A DNA stretch of 64,000 nt from NCBI GenBank assembly GCA_040882285.1, contig JBBEBQ010000007.1, positions 1-64,000 of the forward strand, in the 5' to 3' direction. The stretch comes from Gemmatimonadaceae bacterium (lineage in GTDB: Bacteria; Gemmatimonadota; Gemmatimonadetes; Gemmatimonadales; Gemmatimonadaceae). Below are positions 30,253 through 43,714 of the stretch, in pieces. Position numbers and translations under genes: made by a program. Each line of letters opens with the position of its first letter. Within the stretch, counting starts at the first letter, position 1. The notes beneath the pieces are model-generated. The model was not told the origin of the DNA and made no database searches. It saw only the letters and a program-made list of their open reading frames with translations.

Positions 30253-31032
30253 ATGACCTACCAATACCTGACCTTCGAGGTCGCGGAGAGAATCGCGACC
30301 GTCACGATCAACCGCCCGGACAAGCTCAACGCGCTGAACAGCGCTACCCTCGGCGAGCTCAGCCACGCCATCGACGACATCCGCATCCGGGACGACATCG
30401 GCGGCGCGATCATCACCGGCGGGGGACGCGCGTTCGTCGCGGGCGCTGACATTCGCGAGCTGGCCGGCCAGACGCCCGTCGTGGCCAAGGCGCGCGCTCG
30501 CGGCGGACAGGACGTATTCCGCCGGATCGAGACGTGCTCCAAGCCCGTCGTCGCGGCCGTCAACGGCTTCGCCCTCGGCGGCGGCTGCGAGCTGGCGATG
30601 GCGTGCCACATCCGCATCGCGTCCGACCAGGCGAAGTTCGGCCAGCCCGAGGTCAAGCTCGGACTCTGTCCCGGTTACGGCGGAACGCAGCGGCTTCCAA
30701 GACTCGTGGGCAAAGGGCGCGCGCTCCAGCTTCTGCTCACAGGCGAGACGATCGACGCGAACGAGGCGTTCAGGATCGGGCTGGTGAATCGCGTCGTCCA
30801 CGCCGCCGAGCTGATGAACACCGCCCGCGAGCTGATCAGGCAGATTCTCGCTAACGGCCCGCTCGCGGTCGCGCTGTGCATCGAGGCGGCCGACCGCGGC
30901 ATGGAGATGTCGCTCGACGAGGGGCTGCTGCTCGAGGCCAACCACTTCGGCCTGCTGGCCGCCAGCGAAGACACGCGGGAAGGCACCGCGGCTTTCCTGG
31001 AGAAGCGCGCGCCGTCGTTCAAGGGGAAGTGA
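30253..31032 (+). CDS. Enoyl-CoA hydratase/isomerase (crotonase family)
   Basis: A 259-residue crotonase. It hydrates 2-enoyl-CoA in fatty-acid or short-chain acyl-CoA breakdown. Oxyanion-hole and catalytic segments are present: AFVAGADIRELAG, ALGGGCELAMACH and FGQPEVKLGLCPGYGGTQRL, with the two glutamates expected for hydratase activity. The stop overlaps the recF GTG start by 4 bp, an unusual partner for recF. Confidence 0.93.
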   Translation: MTYQYLTFEVAERIATVTINRPDKLNALNSATLGELSHAIDDIRIRDDIGGAIITGGGRAFVAGADIRELAGQTPVVAKARARGGQDVFRRIETCSKPVVAAVNGFALGGGCELAMACHIRIASDQAKFGQPEVKLGLCPGYGGTQRLPRLVGKGRALQLLLTGETIDANEAFRIGLVNRVVHAAELMNTARELIRQILANGPLAVALCIEAADRGMEMSLDEGLLLEANHFGLLAASEDTREGTAAFLEKRAPSFKGK

Positions 31033-32159
31033 GTCAGGAGGGCGCGGACGATCCCGCGGTAGCCGTCTCCTCCATCTCACTGATCGGCTTCCGGAACCTG
31101 GCCCGCGCGAAAATCGATATCCCGCGATCCGGCGCCGTGCTGATCGGCGAGAACGGCCACGGGAAGACGAACTTCCTCGAGGCGCTGTACTACCTCCAGC
31201 TGCTGCGCTCTTTCAGGGGCGCGCTCGACGTCGACGTCGTGGGCTTCGGCGAGGACGGCTTTCACCTGGGAGCGTCGGTCGAGGTTGGCAGCGCGTCCAC
31301 CTCGCTGTCGATCGGGTTCGAACGCGCGTCGCGCCGCAAGAAAGCCACGATCGACGGGAAGAAGCCGCCGCGGCTGAGCGACGCGTTCGGCCACGTGCCA
31401 ACGGTGCTGTTCTCTCCCCGCGACGCGCAGCTCGTCTCCGGCGGGCCGAGCGAGCGTCGGCGGTACCTCGACATCATGCTCGCCGCGACGTCGCGCAGGT
31501 ACCTGCACGCGCTGCACAGCTATCGCCTGGCGCTGCAGCAGAGAAACTCCGCGCTGCGCGCGGCCATGCGCGGCGGCGGCAGCGAAGCCGAGATCGAGGT
31601 GTGGGAGCCGGCGATGGCGGAGCACGGCGCGGTGCTGGTGGATGCGCGCGCGGAATGGAGCGGGCTGCGCGCCGGCGAGTTCGGCGAGCTGTGCGCCGCT
31701 ATCGGCGAGACCGACGGCACGACGCTGCGGTACCGCGCCCGGCTCGCGGGCACGGGCGACACGCGCGCCGCGCTGGCGGCATCGCTCGCGGAGCACCGGG
31801 CCATCGATCTTCGCCGCGGAATCACGCACGCCGGGCCGCACCGGGACGAGCTGGTGCTCGAGCTGGGCGGGCGGGAGATGCGCGAGTTCGCGTCGGCGGG
31901 GCAGCAGCGCACGGGCGCGATCGCGCTCCGGATGCTCGAGGCCGCGACGCTGCGCGAGAGCCGCGGCGCGAAGCCAGTCTTGTTGCTCGACGATCCGTTC
32001 GCCGAGCTGGACTCCCGCCGGTCCGCCGCCATCCTCGCGCTGCTCGCGAGCAGCGGATTCGGGCAGACATTCCTGTGCGTGCCGAAAGCGGAGGAGATTC
32101 CGGCGGAGCTGTCGCGCGTTCAGCGTTGGAGTATTCGGGCGGGGTCGATCACGCGTTAG
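31029..32159 (+). CDS. recF: DNA replication and repair protein RecF
   Basis: 376 residues from a GTG that overlaps the crotonase stop (GTGA); a longer reading frame reaching back into crotonase is not credible. RecF loads RecA at gapped DNA. Markers are the opening ISLIGFRNLARAKI, Walker A GENGHGKTN, ABC signature region FASAGQQRTGAIAL and Walker B VLLLDDPFAELD. It lies upstream of dciA and gyrB, the classical order, but without dnaA and dnaN in front. Confidence 0.95.
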   Translation: MSQEGADDPAVAVSSISLIGFRNLARAKIDIPRSGAVLIGENGHGKTNFLEALYYLQLLRSFRGALDVDVVGFGEDGFHLGASVEVGSASTSLSIGFERASRRKKATIDGKKPPRLSDAFGHVPTVLFSPRDAQLVSGGPSERRRYLDIMLAATSRRYLHALHSYRLALQQRNSALRAAMRGGGSEAEIEVWEPAMAEHGAVLVDARAEWSGLRAGEFGELCAAIGETDGTTLRYRARLAGTGDTRAALAASLAEHRAIDLRRGITHAGPHRDELVLELGGREMREFASAGQQRTGAIALRMLEAATLRESRGAKPVLLLDDPFAELDSRRSAAILALLASSGFGQTFLCVPKAEEIPAELSRVQRWSIRAGSITR

Positions 32160-32177
32160 CACCGAGAATGCTGACGG

Positions 32178-32271
32178 GGGATGCAAGCTATGAGCTCGAG
32201 TTTCTGAGTGAGTGTTTTGAGACGGGACTCCAAACTCCGACTCACAAACTCCTACTCATAGCTTGCATCCC
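32178..32271. repeat. Heptad palindrome 4 (ACTCCnA units)
   Basis: Perfect 17-bp outer arms GGGATGCAAGCTATGAG (32178-32194) and CTCATAGCTTGCATCCC (32255-32271). The interior also pairs partly and on the right reads as heptamers ACTCCAA-ACTCCGA-CTCACAA-ACTCCTA. It lies between recF and dciA, which run in the same direction, and may limit read-through. The remaining 93 bp to dciA show nothing else. Confidence 0.85.
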
Positions 32272-32364
32272 GCCGGTCGCCCGCTCGGAGCCGCCCTCCC
32301 GATACGCCTCAGGCCCCCTTGTCAAGAACTGTCCTTAAGCAACCAGACCCACGAGATTGACTCC

Positions 32365-32679
32365 ATGGCCGAGCAGCGAAAGAAATCCCGACCCGCCCCC
32401 ATCTCCGACTCGGTCTCGACTTACCTCAAGAAATCCGGCCTCGAACGCCGCGTGGACGACGCCGGCGCCGTGACCGCCTGGCCCAAGCTCGTCGGCAAGC
32501 AGATCGCGGCCGTAACCGAGCCGCTGTACGTCACTGCCGACGGCACTTTGCTGGTCGCCGTGAAGACCAATGCGTGGATGTCGGAGCTGTCGCTGCTGGA
32601 GCCCGAAATCCTGCGCTCGCTCAACTCGCGAAAGGACCGCAAGACGGTCAAAAAAATACGTTTTCGACTCAAGCGATAA
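32365..32679 (+). CDS. dciA: DUF721 family protein, probable helicase loader DciA
   Basis: 104 residues from ATG 32365. The DUF721 core is plain: a helix with VTAWPKLVGKQIAAVTEP, then LLVAVKTNAWMSELSLLEPEILRSLN. Proteins of this family in bacteria lacking DnaC/DnaI help load the replicative helicase. Its position between recF and gyrB matches the arrangement in many phyla and supports the call. Confidence 0.85.
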   Translation: MAEQRKKSRPAPISDSVSTYLKKSGLERRVDDAGAVTAWPKLVGKQIAAVTEPLYVTADGTLLVAVKTNAWMSELSLLEPEILRSLNSRKDRKTVKKIRFRLKR

Positions 32680-32717
32680 GCGCTTTTACCACAAAGATTT
32701 AGGGCGTCACGAAATAT

Positions 32718-32747
32718 TTGCGCGAGTCACCGCCTCGGCCGTATATT
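32718..32747 (+). promoter_or_regulatory. Possible promoter for gyrB
   Basis: TTGCGC (32718-32723) and TATATT (32742-32747) are spaced by 18 bp about 110 bp upstream of the gyrB start. A further TATAGT lies at 32777-32782 without a clear -35. gyrB expression commonly responds to supercoiling; nothing in the sequence shows that here. Confidence 0.3.
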
Positions 32748-32781
32748 TCAAGCAGTGATAAACCACGCGCTTTCGGTATAG

Positions 32782-34797
<2,016 letters not shown>

Positions 34798-34804
34798 CGA
34801 ACAG

Positions 34805-34883
34805 CGGCTGTTGGCTATTAGCCATTAGCTATTAGCTCAAAACTGGACACTCGCTAAGAGCCAACAGCCAAGAGCCAATAGCG
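34805..34883. repeat. Heptad palindrome 5 (TTRGCTA units)
   Basis: A 79-bp imperfect palindrome between convergent gyrB and thymidine phosphorylase genes. The left arm reads TTGGCTA-TTAGCCA-TTAGCTA-TTAGCTC and the right arm AGAGCCA-ACAGCCA-AGAGCCA-ATAGCG, which pair with scattered mismatches. It fills almost the whole 93-bp gap. Confidence 0.85.
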
Positions 34884-34890
34884 CCTCTGC

Positions 34891-36216
34891 TCAGCCCACC
34901 AAGTCTTCCACCCCGCTCATGGTTACGCGGTGCGAGATGAGTGGCAGCGCAGTCGCCGGGCCCTGCCCGATGATGATCGCGCGCGCCAGCACGTCCAGCC
35001 CTTTCCGCAATCCTTCGTCGTCGCCCGCGAACACGGTAGCGAGCGGCTCGCCCTTCTTCACCTGATCCCCCGGCTTGGCCGTGATCACGAAGCCCACGCT
35101 CGGATCGATGTCGTCGTCCACGCGCACCCGCCCCGCGCCGAGACTCACCAGCCCATGCCCGATCGTCCGCGGCTCCACCTTGTGCACCGTGCCGTCGTGC
35201 ACCGCGGAAAAAATCTCCACCGCGCTCGCCTGCGGCAGTAGCGCCGGATCGTCCACTATGCGCGGGTTGCCACCCTGTGCCTCGATGATCCGCTGAAACT
35301 TCTCCGCCGCGCGCCCCGACTCGATCGCCTGCCGCATCATGTCGCGCGCGTCGAGATGCGTCTCCGCGACGTCCGCCAGCACCAGCATCTCCGCGCCGAG
35401 CGCGTAAGTCACCTCCATCAGATCGTCCGGCCCCTCGTCGTGCAGGCCGGCTATCGCCTCCTCCACCTCCAACGCGTTGCCGCACGCGCGGCCGAGCGGA
35501 CGATCCATCGCCGTCGCCAGCGCCACCACGGGGCAGCCGTGCTCGTGCCCCAGCTCGATCATCGCCTTCGCCAGCTCCATCTCCGTCGCCTGGATGAACG
35601 CGCCCGAGCCGCGCTTCACGTCGAGCACGAGCCCGGTGAGGCTCTCCGCGAGCTTCTTGCTCATTATGCTCGACGCGATCAGTGGAATCGCTTCCACCGT
35701 GGAAGTCGCGCTGCGCAGCGCGTACATCTTCCGGTCCGCCGGCGCGATCTCCTCCGACTGCCCGAACAGCGCGCAGCCGAGCTGCTCGATCTGCGCGCGC
35801 ACTTCGTCGAGCGTGAGCTTGGTCCGGAACCCGGGAATGGACTCGAGCTTGTCGAGCGTGCCGCCGGTATGCCCGAGCCCACGCCCCGACATCATGGGCA
35901 CGGCCACTCCCAGCGATGCGATGAGCGGCGCGAGCAGCAGAGAGACCTTGTCGCCGACTCCGCCCGTGGAGTGCTTGTCGATCCTCGGCAGCGGGATGTG
36001 CGACAGGTCCAGCCGCGCGCCGCTCTCGATCATCGCGTCGGTCAGCGCGGCCGTCTCCGCCTTGTCCATGCCGCGCAGGAAGATCGCCATGAGCAGCGAC
36101 GCCATCTGGTAATCGGGAATCGTCCCGGCGGCGTAGCCCCGCGTCAGCGCGCGCCACTCTTCCGGGGTGACGCGTCCGCCGTCGCGTTTGCGCTCTATGA
36201 CTCTGGTGACGATCAT
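34891..36216 (-). CDS. deoA: Thymidine/pyrimidine-nucleoside phosphorylase
   Basis: 441 residues, full length. It cleaves thymidine (or uridine) with phosphate for pyrimidine salvage. Diagnostic segments are the phosphate-binding KHSTGGVGDKVSLLLAPL, MSGRGLGHTGGTLDKLESIPGF and DVKRGSGAF. DeoA and the dual-specificity Pdp enzymes share these, so substrate range is open. A thymidine kinase gene at 59817 belongs to the same salvage pathway. Confidence 0.93.
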   Translation of the reverse strand: MIVTRVIERKRDGGRVTPEEWRALTRGYAAGTIPDYQMASLLMAIFLRGMDKAETAALTDAMIESGARLDLSHIPLPRIDKHSTGGVGDKVSLLLAPLIASLGVAVPMMSGRGLGHTGGTLDKLESIPGFRTKLTLDEVRAQIEQLGCALFGQSEEIAPADRKMYALRSATSTVEAIPLIASSIMSKKLAESLTGLVLDVKRGSGAFIQATEMELAKAMIELGHEHGCPVVALATAMDRPLGRACGNALEVEEAIAGLHDEGPDDLMEVTYALGAEMLVLADVAETHLDARDMMRQAIESGRAAEKFQRIIEAQGGNPRIVDDPALLPQASAVEIFSAVHDGTVHKVEPRTIGHGLVSLGAGRVRVDDDIDPSVGFVITAKPGDQVKKGEPLATVFAGDDEGLRKGLDVLARAIIIGQGPATALPLISHRVTMSGVEDLVG

Positions 36217-36388
36217 TTCCTGGGCAGTGGGTAGTGCGAGGATGAAAAGCTACGGGCGGCGGGAGCGCGGGCTAGGTCCTCGATGCCGTTGACACCGGCA
36301 GAGATCGCCGCGCGGAAGCCGCGCTCGCGCGCTACGAGCGGGCGTCCCCGGCCGAGACCGACAACTTCGCGGCCCTGCGGCTGCTGCC

Positions 36389-36742
36389 CTAAGTCGCCGC
36401 CTTCACCGCGGCAGCCGCCGCCTCCGCTTTCACCCGCCGGACGCGGGACCGGGCGGCTACCTCGTGCGCGGCGTCGTCCATCGCGCGCGCCAGCGACTTC
36501 CAGACTCCCCGCTCCCGCCGCGTCACCTTCCGTACGCGCCGCGTGATAGCCGCGCGTGTGTCCTCGCCGCTCCCGGGCGCCAGCAGCAGCGCCGCGCCCG
36601 CGCCGATCATTGCCCCGACGGCTACGCCGGCGATTATTGTAGCCATCTTTCCGAGGTCCCTGGTCTCGCTGAACGGATGACCCTCGACCTCGAACATCCC
36701 GTCGTCCGTGTCGTCGCGCGGGGAGTTAGCGTTGTCAGCCAT
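36389..36742 (-). CDS. YtxH-like membrane protein
   Basis: 117 residues from ATG 36742. An acidic N-terminus precedes a glycine/alanine-rich helix MATIIAGVAVGAMIGAGAAL and then LLLAPGSGEDTRAAI, the form of YtxH/general-stress membrane proteins, followed by a basic alanine-rich tail. The 170 bp upstream of deoA on this side (36217-36388) hold no clear gene; a short frame ending at 36391 on the plus strand (ETDNFAALRLLP and stop) may be debris of a lost gene but is not assigned. Confidence 0.7.
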   Translation of the reverse strand: MADNANSPRDDTDDGMFEVEGHPFSETRDLGKMATIIAGVAVGAMIGAGAALLLAPGSGEDTRAAITRRVRKVTRRERGVWKSLARAMDDAAHEVAARSRVRRVKAEAAAAAVKAAT

Positions 36743-36818
36743 GAGTTTGCGGGAAATTTGGGGCTGGTAAGGAACTTGCTCCTGCAGCCAATTTGCAATA
36801 CCCGTGCGAGGATAATTG

Positions 36819-37197
36819 ATGGAATCGAAAGGTAAGACCGTCCTTCTGGTCGAGGACAACGAAGACAACCGCATCGTTTATTCCACGATACTGCGCCACT
36901 TCGGCTACGAGGTGTCGGAAGCGTTGAATGGCGAGGAAGGCATCGCCAAGGCCCGGGCCCAGAAGCCCGATCTGATACTCATGGACATCAGCATTCCCAT
37001 CATCGACGGGTGGGAGGCCACGCAGATCCTGAAGCACGATCCCGACACGAAGCACATACCGATCATCGCGCTCACCGCCCACGCTCTGGCGTCGGACCGG
37101 GAGAAGGCAATGGAGGTCGGCTGCGACGGATATCTGGCCAAGCCCTGCGAGCCGCGCGCGGTCGTTGCTGAGGTACAGCGGTTCCTCGGGCGTAGCA

Positions 37198-37208
<11 letters not shown>
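36819..37208 (+). CDS. Single-domain response regulator
   Basis: 129 residues, a CheY/DivK-like receiver with no output domain. The acidic pocket is in VEDNEDN, the phosphoacceptor is Asp56 in LILMDISIP, with Thr86 and Lys108 (YLAKPCEP) completing the switch. ATG 36819 is preceded by GAGG. The gene overlaps the following GGDEF response regulator by 11 bp, so phospho-signalling and c-di-GMP synthesis are probably coupled, as with DivK and PleD. Confidence 0.93.
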
Positions 37209-40265
<3,057 letters not shown>

Positions 40266-40274
40266 TTAGACACG

Positions 40275-40811
40275 ATGAACCTGAGACCACCGCCGGGCGT
40301 CGTCGCGATGCCACGCGAAGTTCTACACCTGCTGCTCGATCTGCCCGGCGATGCCGACATGGCGACGCTCCGGGCCGCCGGCGACGCGGGCGGGGGTGCG
40401 TTGCTCGAGGCATTCGCCCGCTGGTCGAGCGACGGGCACACGGACGATCTGGCCGACCTTCCAGTCGAGGAATTCCGCCGGCGCGCCGCCGAGTTCTTTG
40501 AGTGGTGCGGGTGGGGCGACATGTCGTTGTCCACGCGGTCGGACTCGCTGATCGAGGTCGGCATCGGCGGGTGCTGGGAGACCGCGCGGCAGCACAGCGA
40601 CCGGACGGGCTGCCATCTCACGACCAGGCTGCTGCATGGCTTCTTCGCCGCGCTCGCGGGTTACGAGCTGGGGGTCATGGAGCTGGAGTGCGCCGGGCTG
40701 GGCTCAGGCGGCCCTTGTCGCTTTGTCATCGGCACGCCGGAGATGGTGGATGCGATATACGCGGGACTCAGCTCGGGGGCGAGCTACGAGGAGATAGTGG
40801 CTGGGTCCTAG
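40275..40811 (+). CDS. V4R-like small-molecule-binding domain protein
   Basis: 178 residues. The C-terminal half fits the V4R (vinyl-4-reductase) type pattern: CHLTTRLLHGFFAALAGYEL, then VMELECAGLGSGGPCRFVIG with spaced cysteines. The N-terminal 80 residues are helical and unassigned. V4R domains bind hydrocarbons or similar ligands, often as sensors. It starts 9 bp after ligA and is probably cotranscribed; no link in function is evident. Confidence 0.6.
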   Translation: MNLRPPPGVVAMPREVLHLLLDLPGDADMATLRAAGDAGGGALLEAFARWSSDGHTDDLADLPVEEFRRRAAEFFEWCGWGDMSLSTRSDSLIEVGIGGCWETARQHSDRTGCHLTTRLLHGFFAALAGYELGVMELECAGLGSGGPCRFVIGTPEMVDAIYAGLSSGASYEEIVAGS

Positions 40812-40825
40812 TTGCGAGACTGGCG

Positions 40826-40981
40826 GAATCCGGGCCGTGAGCTGAGAGCTATCAGCTCTGAGCTGTCAGGCAACTGCGATTCGGACGTTCCTGGAATTTG
40901 GCCGGCCCCCGCAACGACACGTCCAAATGTCAGTTGCCTGACGGCTGACTGCTGACAGCTCGCTGCTCACGGCCCGGATTC
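40826..40981. repeat. Heptad palindrome 6 (nnnAGCT units)
   Basis: 156 bp with 51-bp arms (40826-40876 and 40931-40981). The outer 17 bp GAATCCGGGCCGTGAGC are perfect, and most of the rest pairs. The left arm reads GTGAGCT-GAGAGCT-ATCAGCT-CTGAGCT-GTCAGGC and the right CTGACGG-CTGACTG-CTGACAG. It lies between convergent genes, and its right arm encodes the last four residues and stop of the phosphoribosyltransferase. Confidence 0.9.
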
Positions 40982-41524
40982 CTCCTGGAATGTTCCAGGA
41001 GCCTGTATCGCATCCTCATACAGAGGATTTGGCACAAGCTCTCCGTTCACCAGGACCTCCCGGTCCCACGGCAGCACGATCGTACTCTCCGTTTCCAGCG
41101 CGTGAAAATCCGGAACGTACGACCCGGTCTTGAAGCTCACCGCCGTTCGAACCTCAGCCGCGCCCGCGTTGACTACCGCTCCGACCGCCAACCGCATCGT
41201 GTCCCCCTCGTCGCACGTCTCGTCCACGATCAGCACCCGCTTGCCGCGTACCGCCGGCGGTGCGGCTGACAGAACCTGCGGCGTCTCCCGCACCGACTCG
41301 GCGGCCAGACTGCGGCTCACCACGATCGAGTGGAATTCACGGTGCAGAATCGCCGCGACCACAGCACCCGGCACGACGCCGGCCGTGGCGACGCCGAGGA
41401 CGATCTCGGGGTCGTAGCTGCGCGCGACCTTGAGGGCCAGCGCGCGCGACAGCTCGCCGAAGAGGGGCCACTCGACGTGGAGGACACCCTTGGATGGATC
41501 GACTGTATAACGGCGTGGAGACAT
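40967..41524 (-). CDS. Phosphoribosyltransferase family protein
   Basis: 185 residues from ATG 41524, which has AAGGGA upstream; a longer frame to 41656 has no support. The PRPP-binding loop VLIVDETCDEGDTMRLAV is clear, with EIVLGVATAGVVPGAVVAA earlier, as in xanthine/hypoxanthine-type PRTases. Purine salvage is likely but the base is not determined. The C-terminal ESGP is encoded by the palindrome 6 arm. Confidence 0.85.
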   Translation of the reverse strand: MSPRRYTVDPSKGVLHVEWPLFGELSRALALKVARSYDPEIVLGVATAGVVPGAVVAAILHREFHSIVVSRSLAAESVRETPQVLSAAPPAVRGKRVLIVDETCDEGDTMRLAVGAVVNAGAAEVRTAVSFKTGSYVPDFHALETESTIVLPWDREVLVNGELVPNPLYEDAIQAPGTFQEESGP

Positions 41525-41696
41525 TGACGATCCCTTCGCGTGGCGCCTGAGTGAGTCTAAGTAAGCTAGCCGGGAGGCTTCGCTCACGATAGCGGATGTC
41601 TCGCTCCGGCAATAGCTTAAGTCGAATCGCCGTAGCGCCCGCGGGAACGCGGGCACGAAGCCCGTATACCGGCCGTTTCAACTGTTCGGAATTGCC

Positions 41697-42182
41697 ATGT
41701 CATGGTGGAGCCGCCTCACCGGCGGAGGCACGAAAAGCGGGGCCAAGCCGCAGCGCGTCGATTATCTGGGCGAAGCGCTGGCGCTCGAACGTCAGGGCGA
41801 TTTCGACGCCGCGCTGACGTCGTACCGGCTCGCCCTGCGCGATCAGCCCCACAACTATCGCGCGCTCCAGAACATGGCGATCGCTTTCTCCAAGACCGGT
41901 CAGATGGAAGAAGCGATCCGCGCGTACAAGCGCGCGCTCGAGATCCAGCCGACTCTGTCCGGCTCGCACTACGGGCTCGCCTTCCTGCTGCTCAAGCGCG
42001 GCTCGATCGCGGACGCGGCGTACCATCTCGAAGCGTTTCTCATGGATCCACCCACCGGTCCCGACGCCGAGCGCTGGATAGAGCACGCGCGCGCCACCCT
42101 CGACAAGCTCAACGCGACCGGAGGCCACGCGGCCGGCGAGAACGAGCACGACGGCGTCCCGCCGGCAGAAGCCGGGGAATAG
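41697..42182 (+). CDS. TPR-repeat protein
   Basis: 161 residues with about two and a half tetratricopeptide repeats: GEALALERQGDFDAALTSYR, YRALQNMAIAFSKTGQMEEA and SHYGLAFLLLKRGSIADAAY. A WW-containing N-terminus (MSWWSRL) lacks a signal. The stop (TAG) directly abuts the GTG of the ParA-like gene, so the two are translationally coupled; it may act as an adaptor for that ATPase. Confidence 0.85.
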   Translation: MSWWSRLTGGGTKSGAKPQRVDYLGEALALERQGDFDAALTSYRLALRDQPHNYRALQNMAIAFSKTGQMEEAIRAYKRALEIQPTLSGSHYGLAFLLLKRGSIADAAYHLEAFLMDPPTGPDAERWIEHARATLDKLNATGGHAAGENEHDGVPPAEAGE

Positions 42183-42950
42183 GTGGGTTACGTTCTCTCC
42201 GTCGTCAGCCAGAAGGGCGGCGTAGGCAAGACGACCACAGCTGTGAATCTCGCGGCCGCGTTCGCCAAGCGCGGGATGAAGACCCTCATCATCGACGTGG
42301 ACCCGCAGGGCTCGGTGCGGTACGGCGTCGGGCTCCGCCGCGGTCATCCCACTGTCGGCTTCGCCGATTACCTCAACGGCGCGCGCCAGCTGCGCGACGT
42401 CATCCTGCCGACCGCGCTCCCCTGGCTGCGGGTGATGCTCGCCGGAACGGTCGCCGACGAGGTGGATCACGTCCGGTACCACCAGCTCGTCTCCGACACG
42501 CGCGTGCTCCCCGACCTCCTCGAGACCTCGAAGCAGCGCTGCGAGGTAGTGGTGGTGGACAGCCCGCCGGGACTGGGTCCCGTCACCCGCCGCGTGCTCG
42601 AGGGGAGCGACCACGTGATCGTGCCGCTCCAGTGCGAGCCGCTCGCGCTCCAGACAACGCCGCAGATACTCCGCGCGATCCAGGACATCGTGCGGGTCAA
42701 CGAGAAGCTCACGCTGGACGGGCTGCTGCTCACCATGCACGAGCGGGACAACCCGGCGAGCGAGCGGGTGGTGGATTACGTGCGGCGGCATATCCCGGCG
42801 AATCTCGTGTTCAACGTCACGATACCGCGCACGACCGCGACGGCCGACGCGTTCGCTGCGGGACAGCCGGTCGTGCTCCGGACGCCGGCGGATCCCGCCG
42901 CGCTCGCGTACATGCAGCTGGCATCGGTCTTGGTGAGACGGTTCGAGTGA
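42183..42950 (+). CDS. ParA/MinD-type ATPase (Soj-like, orphan)
   Basis: 255 residues from a GTG with GGGGA upstream. The deviant Walker A KGGVGKTTTAVNLA, the switch I region DVDPQGS and Walker B VVVVDSPPG define a ParA-family ATPase. No parB or parS-like site lies nearby, so it may position a protein or complex rather than segregate the chromosome. It overlaps the next lipoprotein gene by 4 bp. Confidence 0.92.
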   Translation: MGYVLSVVSQKGGVGKTTTAVNLAAAFAKRGMKTLIIDVDPQGSVRYGVGLRRGHPTVGFADYLNGARQLRDVILPTALPWLRVMLAGTVADEVDHVRYHQLVSDTRVLPDLLETSKQRCEVVVVDSPPGLGPVTRRVLEGSDHVIVPLQCEPLALQTTPQILRAIQDIVRVNEKLTLDGLLLTMHERDNPASERVVDYVRRHIPANLVFNVTIPRTTATADAFAAGQPVVLRTPADPAALAYMQLASVLVRRFE

Positions 42951-43699
42951 GCGCCGTCCGCGTCCTGGTCGCCGGCCTGCTCGCCGCGGCATGCACCGAC
43001 GTCGACACCAGCCCGAACGTCGCGACGTCCATCGAGTTCCCGGCGCTGCCGTTCCCGGCGGTCGTCGCCGGCGATACGCTGCGCGACACGAGCGGCGTTG
43101 CGGCCCCGCTTCGCGCCATGGTGTTCAACTCGGACAACGAGGAGATCGTCGACGCGCCCATGCGGTACGCCGCGTTGGAGGCGGTCGTTACAGTGGACAG
43201 CGTGACCGGCGTGCTGGTCGCTGGCTCCGCCGCCGACACGTCCGCGCGGCTCGTCGCTTACGTCGGATCCCTCCAGGCCCCTTCGCTCCGGCTGAGCGTG
43301 GTGCCGCGGCCGGACTCGGTCGGTCCCTCCGGCACGAGCGACACGCTGCGCTATTCGGTGATCGACACGACCCGGAACCTCTCCGGCGAGCTCGCGGTAC
43401 GCGTCGTTCACCGCGGCGACACCGCCGACGTGCCCGTGCGCGACTGGATCGTGACCTTCACGTTGCAGGATCCGGCGGACTCGGTCCGCGCGCGAATCGT
43501 CGGCGACAACCAACGCCCTTCCGCGGTGGATACGACGTCTGCCGCGGGCGTCGCGGCGCGCAAGGTCAGACTCCTCCCCGCCGGATTGACGAGCCCGCGC
43601 GACTCGATCGTCGTGCTGGCGCGCGTCCGCTACCGTGGCACGCATGTAGCGGGTAGTCCGCTGCGGCTGGTGCTTCCCGTGGTACCCCGCGTTCCCTAG
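42947..43699 (+). CDS. Ig-like-domain lipoprotein of unknown function
   Basis: 250 residues from a GTG that overlaps the ParA stop (GTGA). A short signal peptide ends in lipobox GLLAAAC. The body is beta-rich with Ig-like features: an APMRYAALEAVVTVDSVTGVL strand-turn segment, then DIVVLARVRYRG-like strands at the end. No enzyme motif was seen. Membership in the TPR-ParA-acyl-CoA ligase operon is clear, its task is not. The same frame extends far upstream across two other genes; that extension is not coding. Confidence 0.7.
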   Translation: MSAVRVLVAGLLAAACTDVDTSPNVATSIEFPALPFPAVVAGDTLRDTSGVAAPLRAMVFNSDNEEIVDAPMRYAALEAVVTVDSVTGVLVAGSAADTSARLVAYVGSLQAPSLRLSVVPRPDSVGPSGTSDTLRYSVIDTTRNLSGELAVRVVHRGDTADVPVRDWIVTFTLQDPADSVRARIVGDNQRPSAVDTTSAAGVAARKVRLLPAGLTSPRDSIVVLARVRYRGTHVAGSPLRLVLPVVPRVP

Positions 43700-43714
43700 A
43701 ACAAAAGAGCCGAG

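Noticed and set aside
36283-36546. 87-codon plus-strand frame before the YtxH-like gene
   Set aside because: Arginine/proline-rich composition typical of shifted frames in GC-rich DNA; overlaps the YtxH gene antisense with no homology.
41702-43699. A 665-codon open frame spanning TPR, ParA and lipoprotein genes
   Set aside because: Its first 415 codons are antisense-like composition in a shifted frame over two well-supported genes; only the part from 42947 codes.
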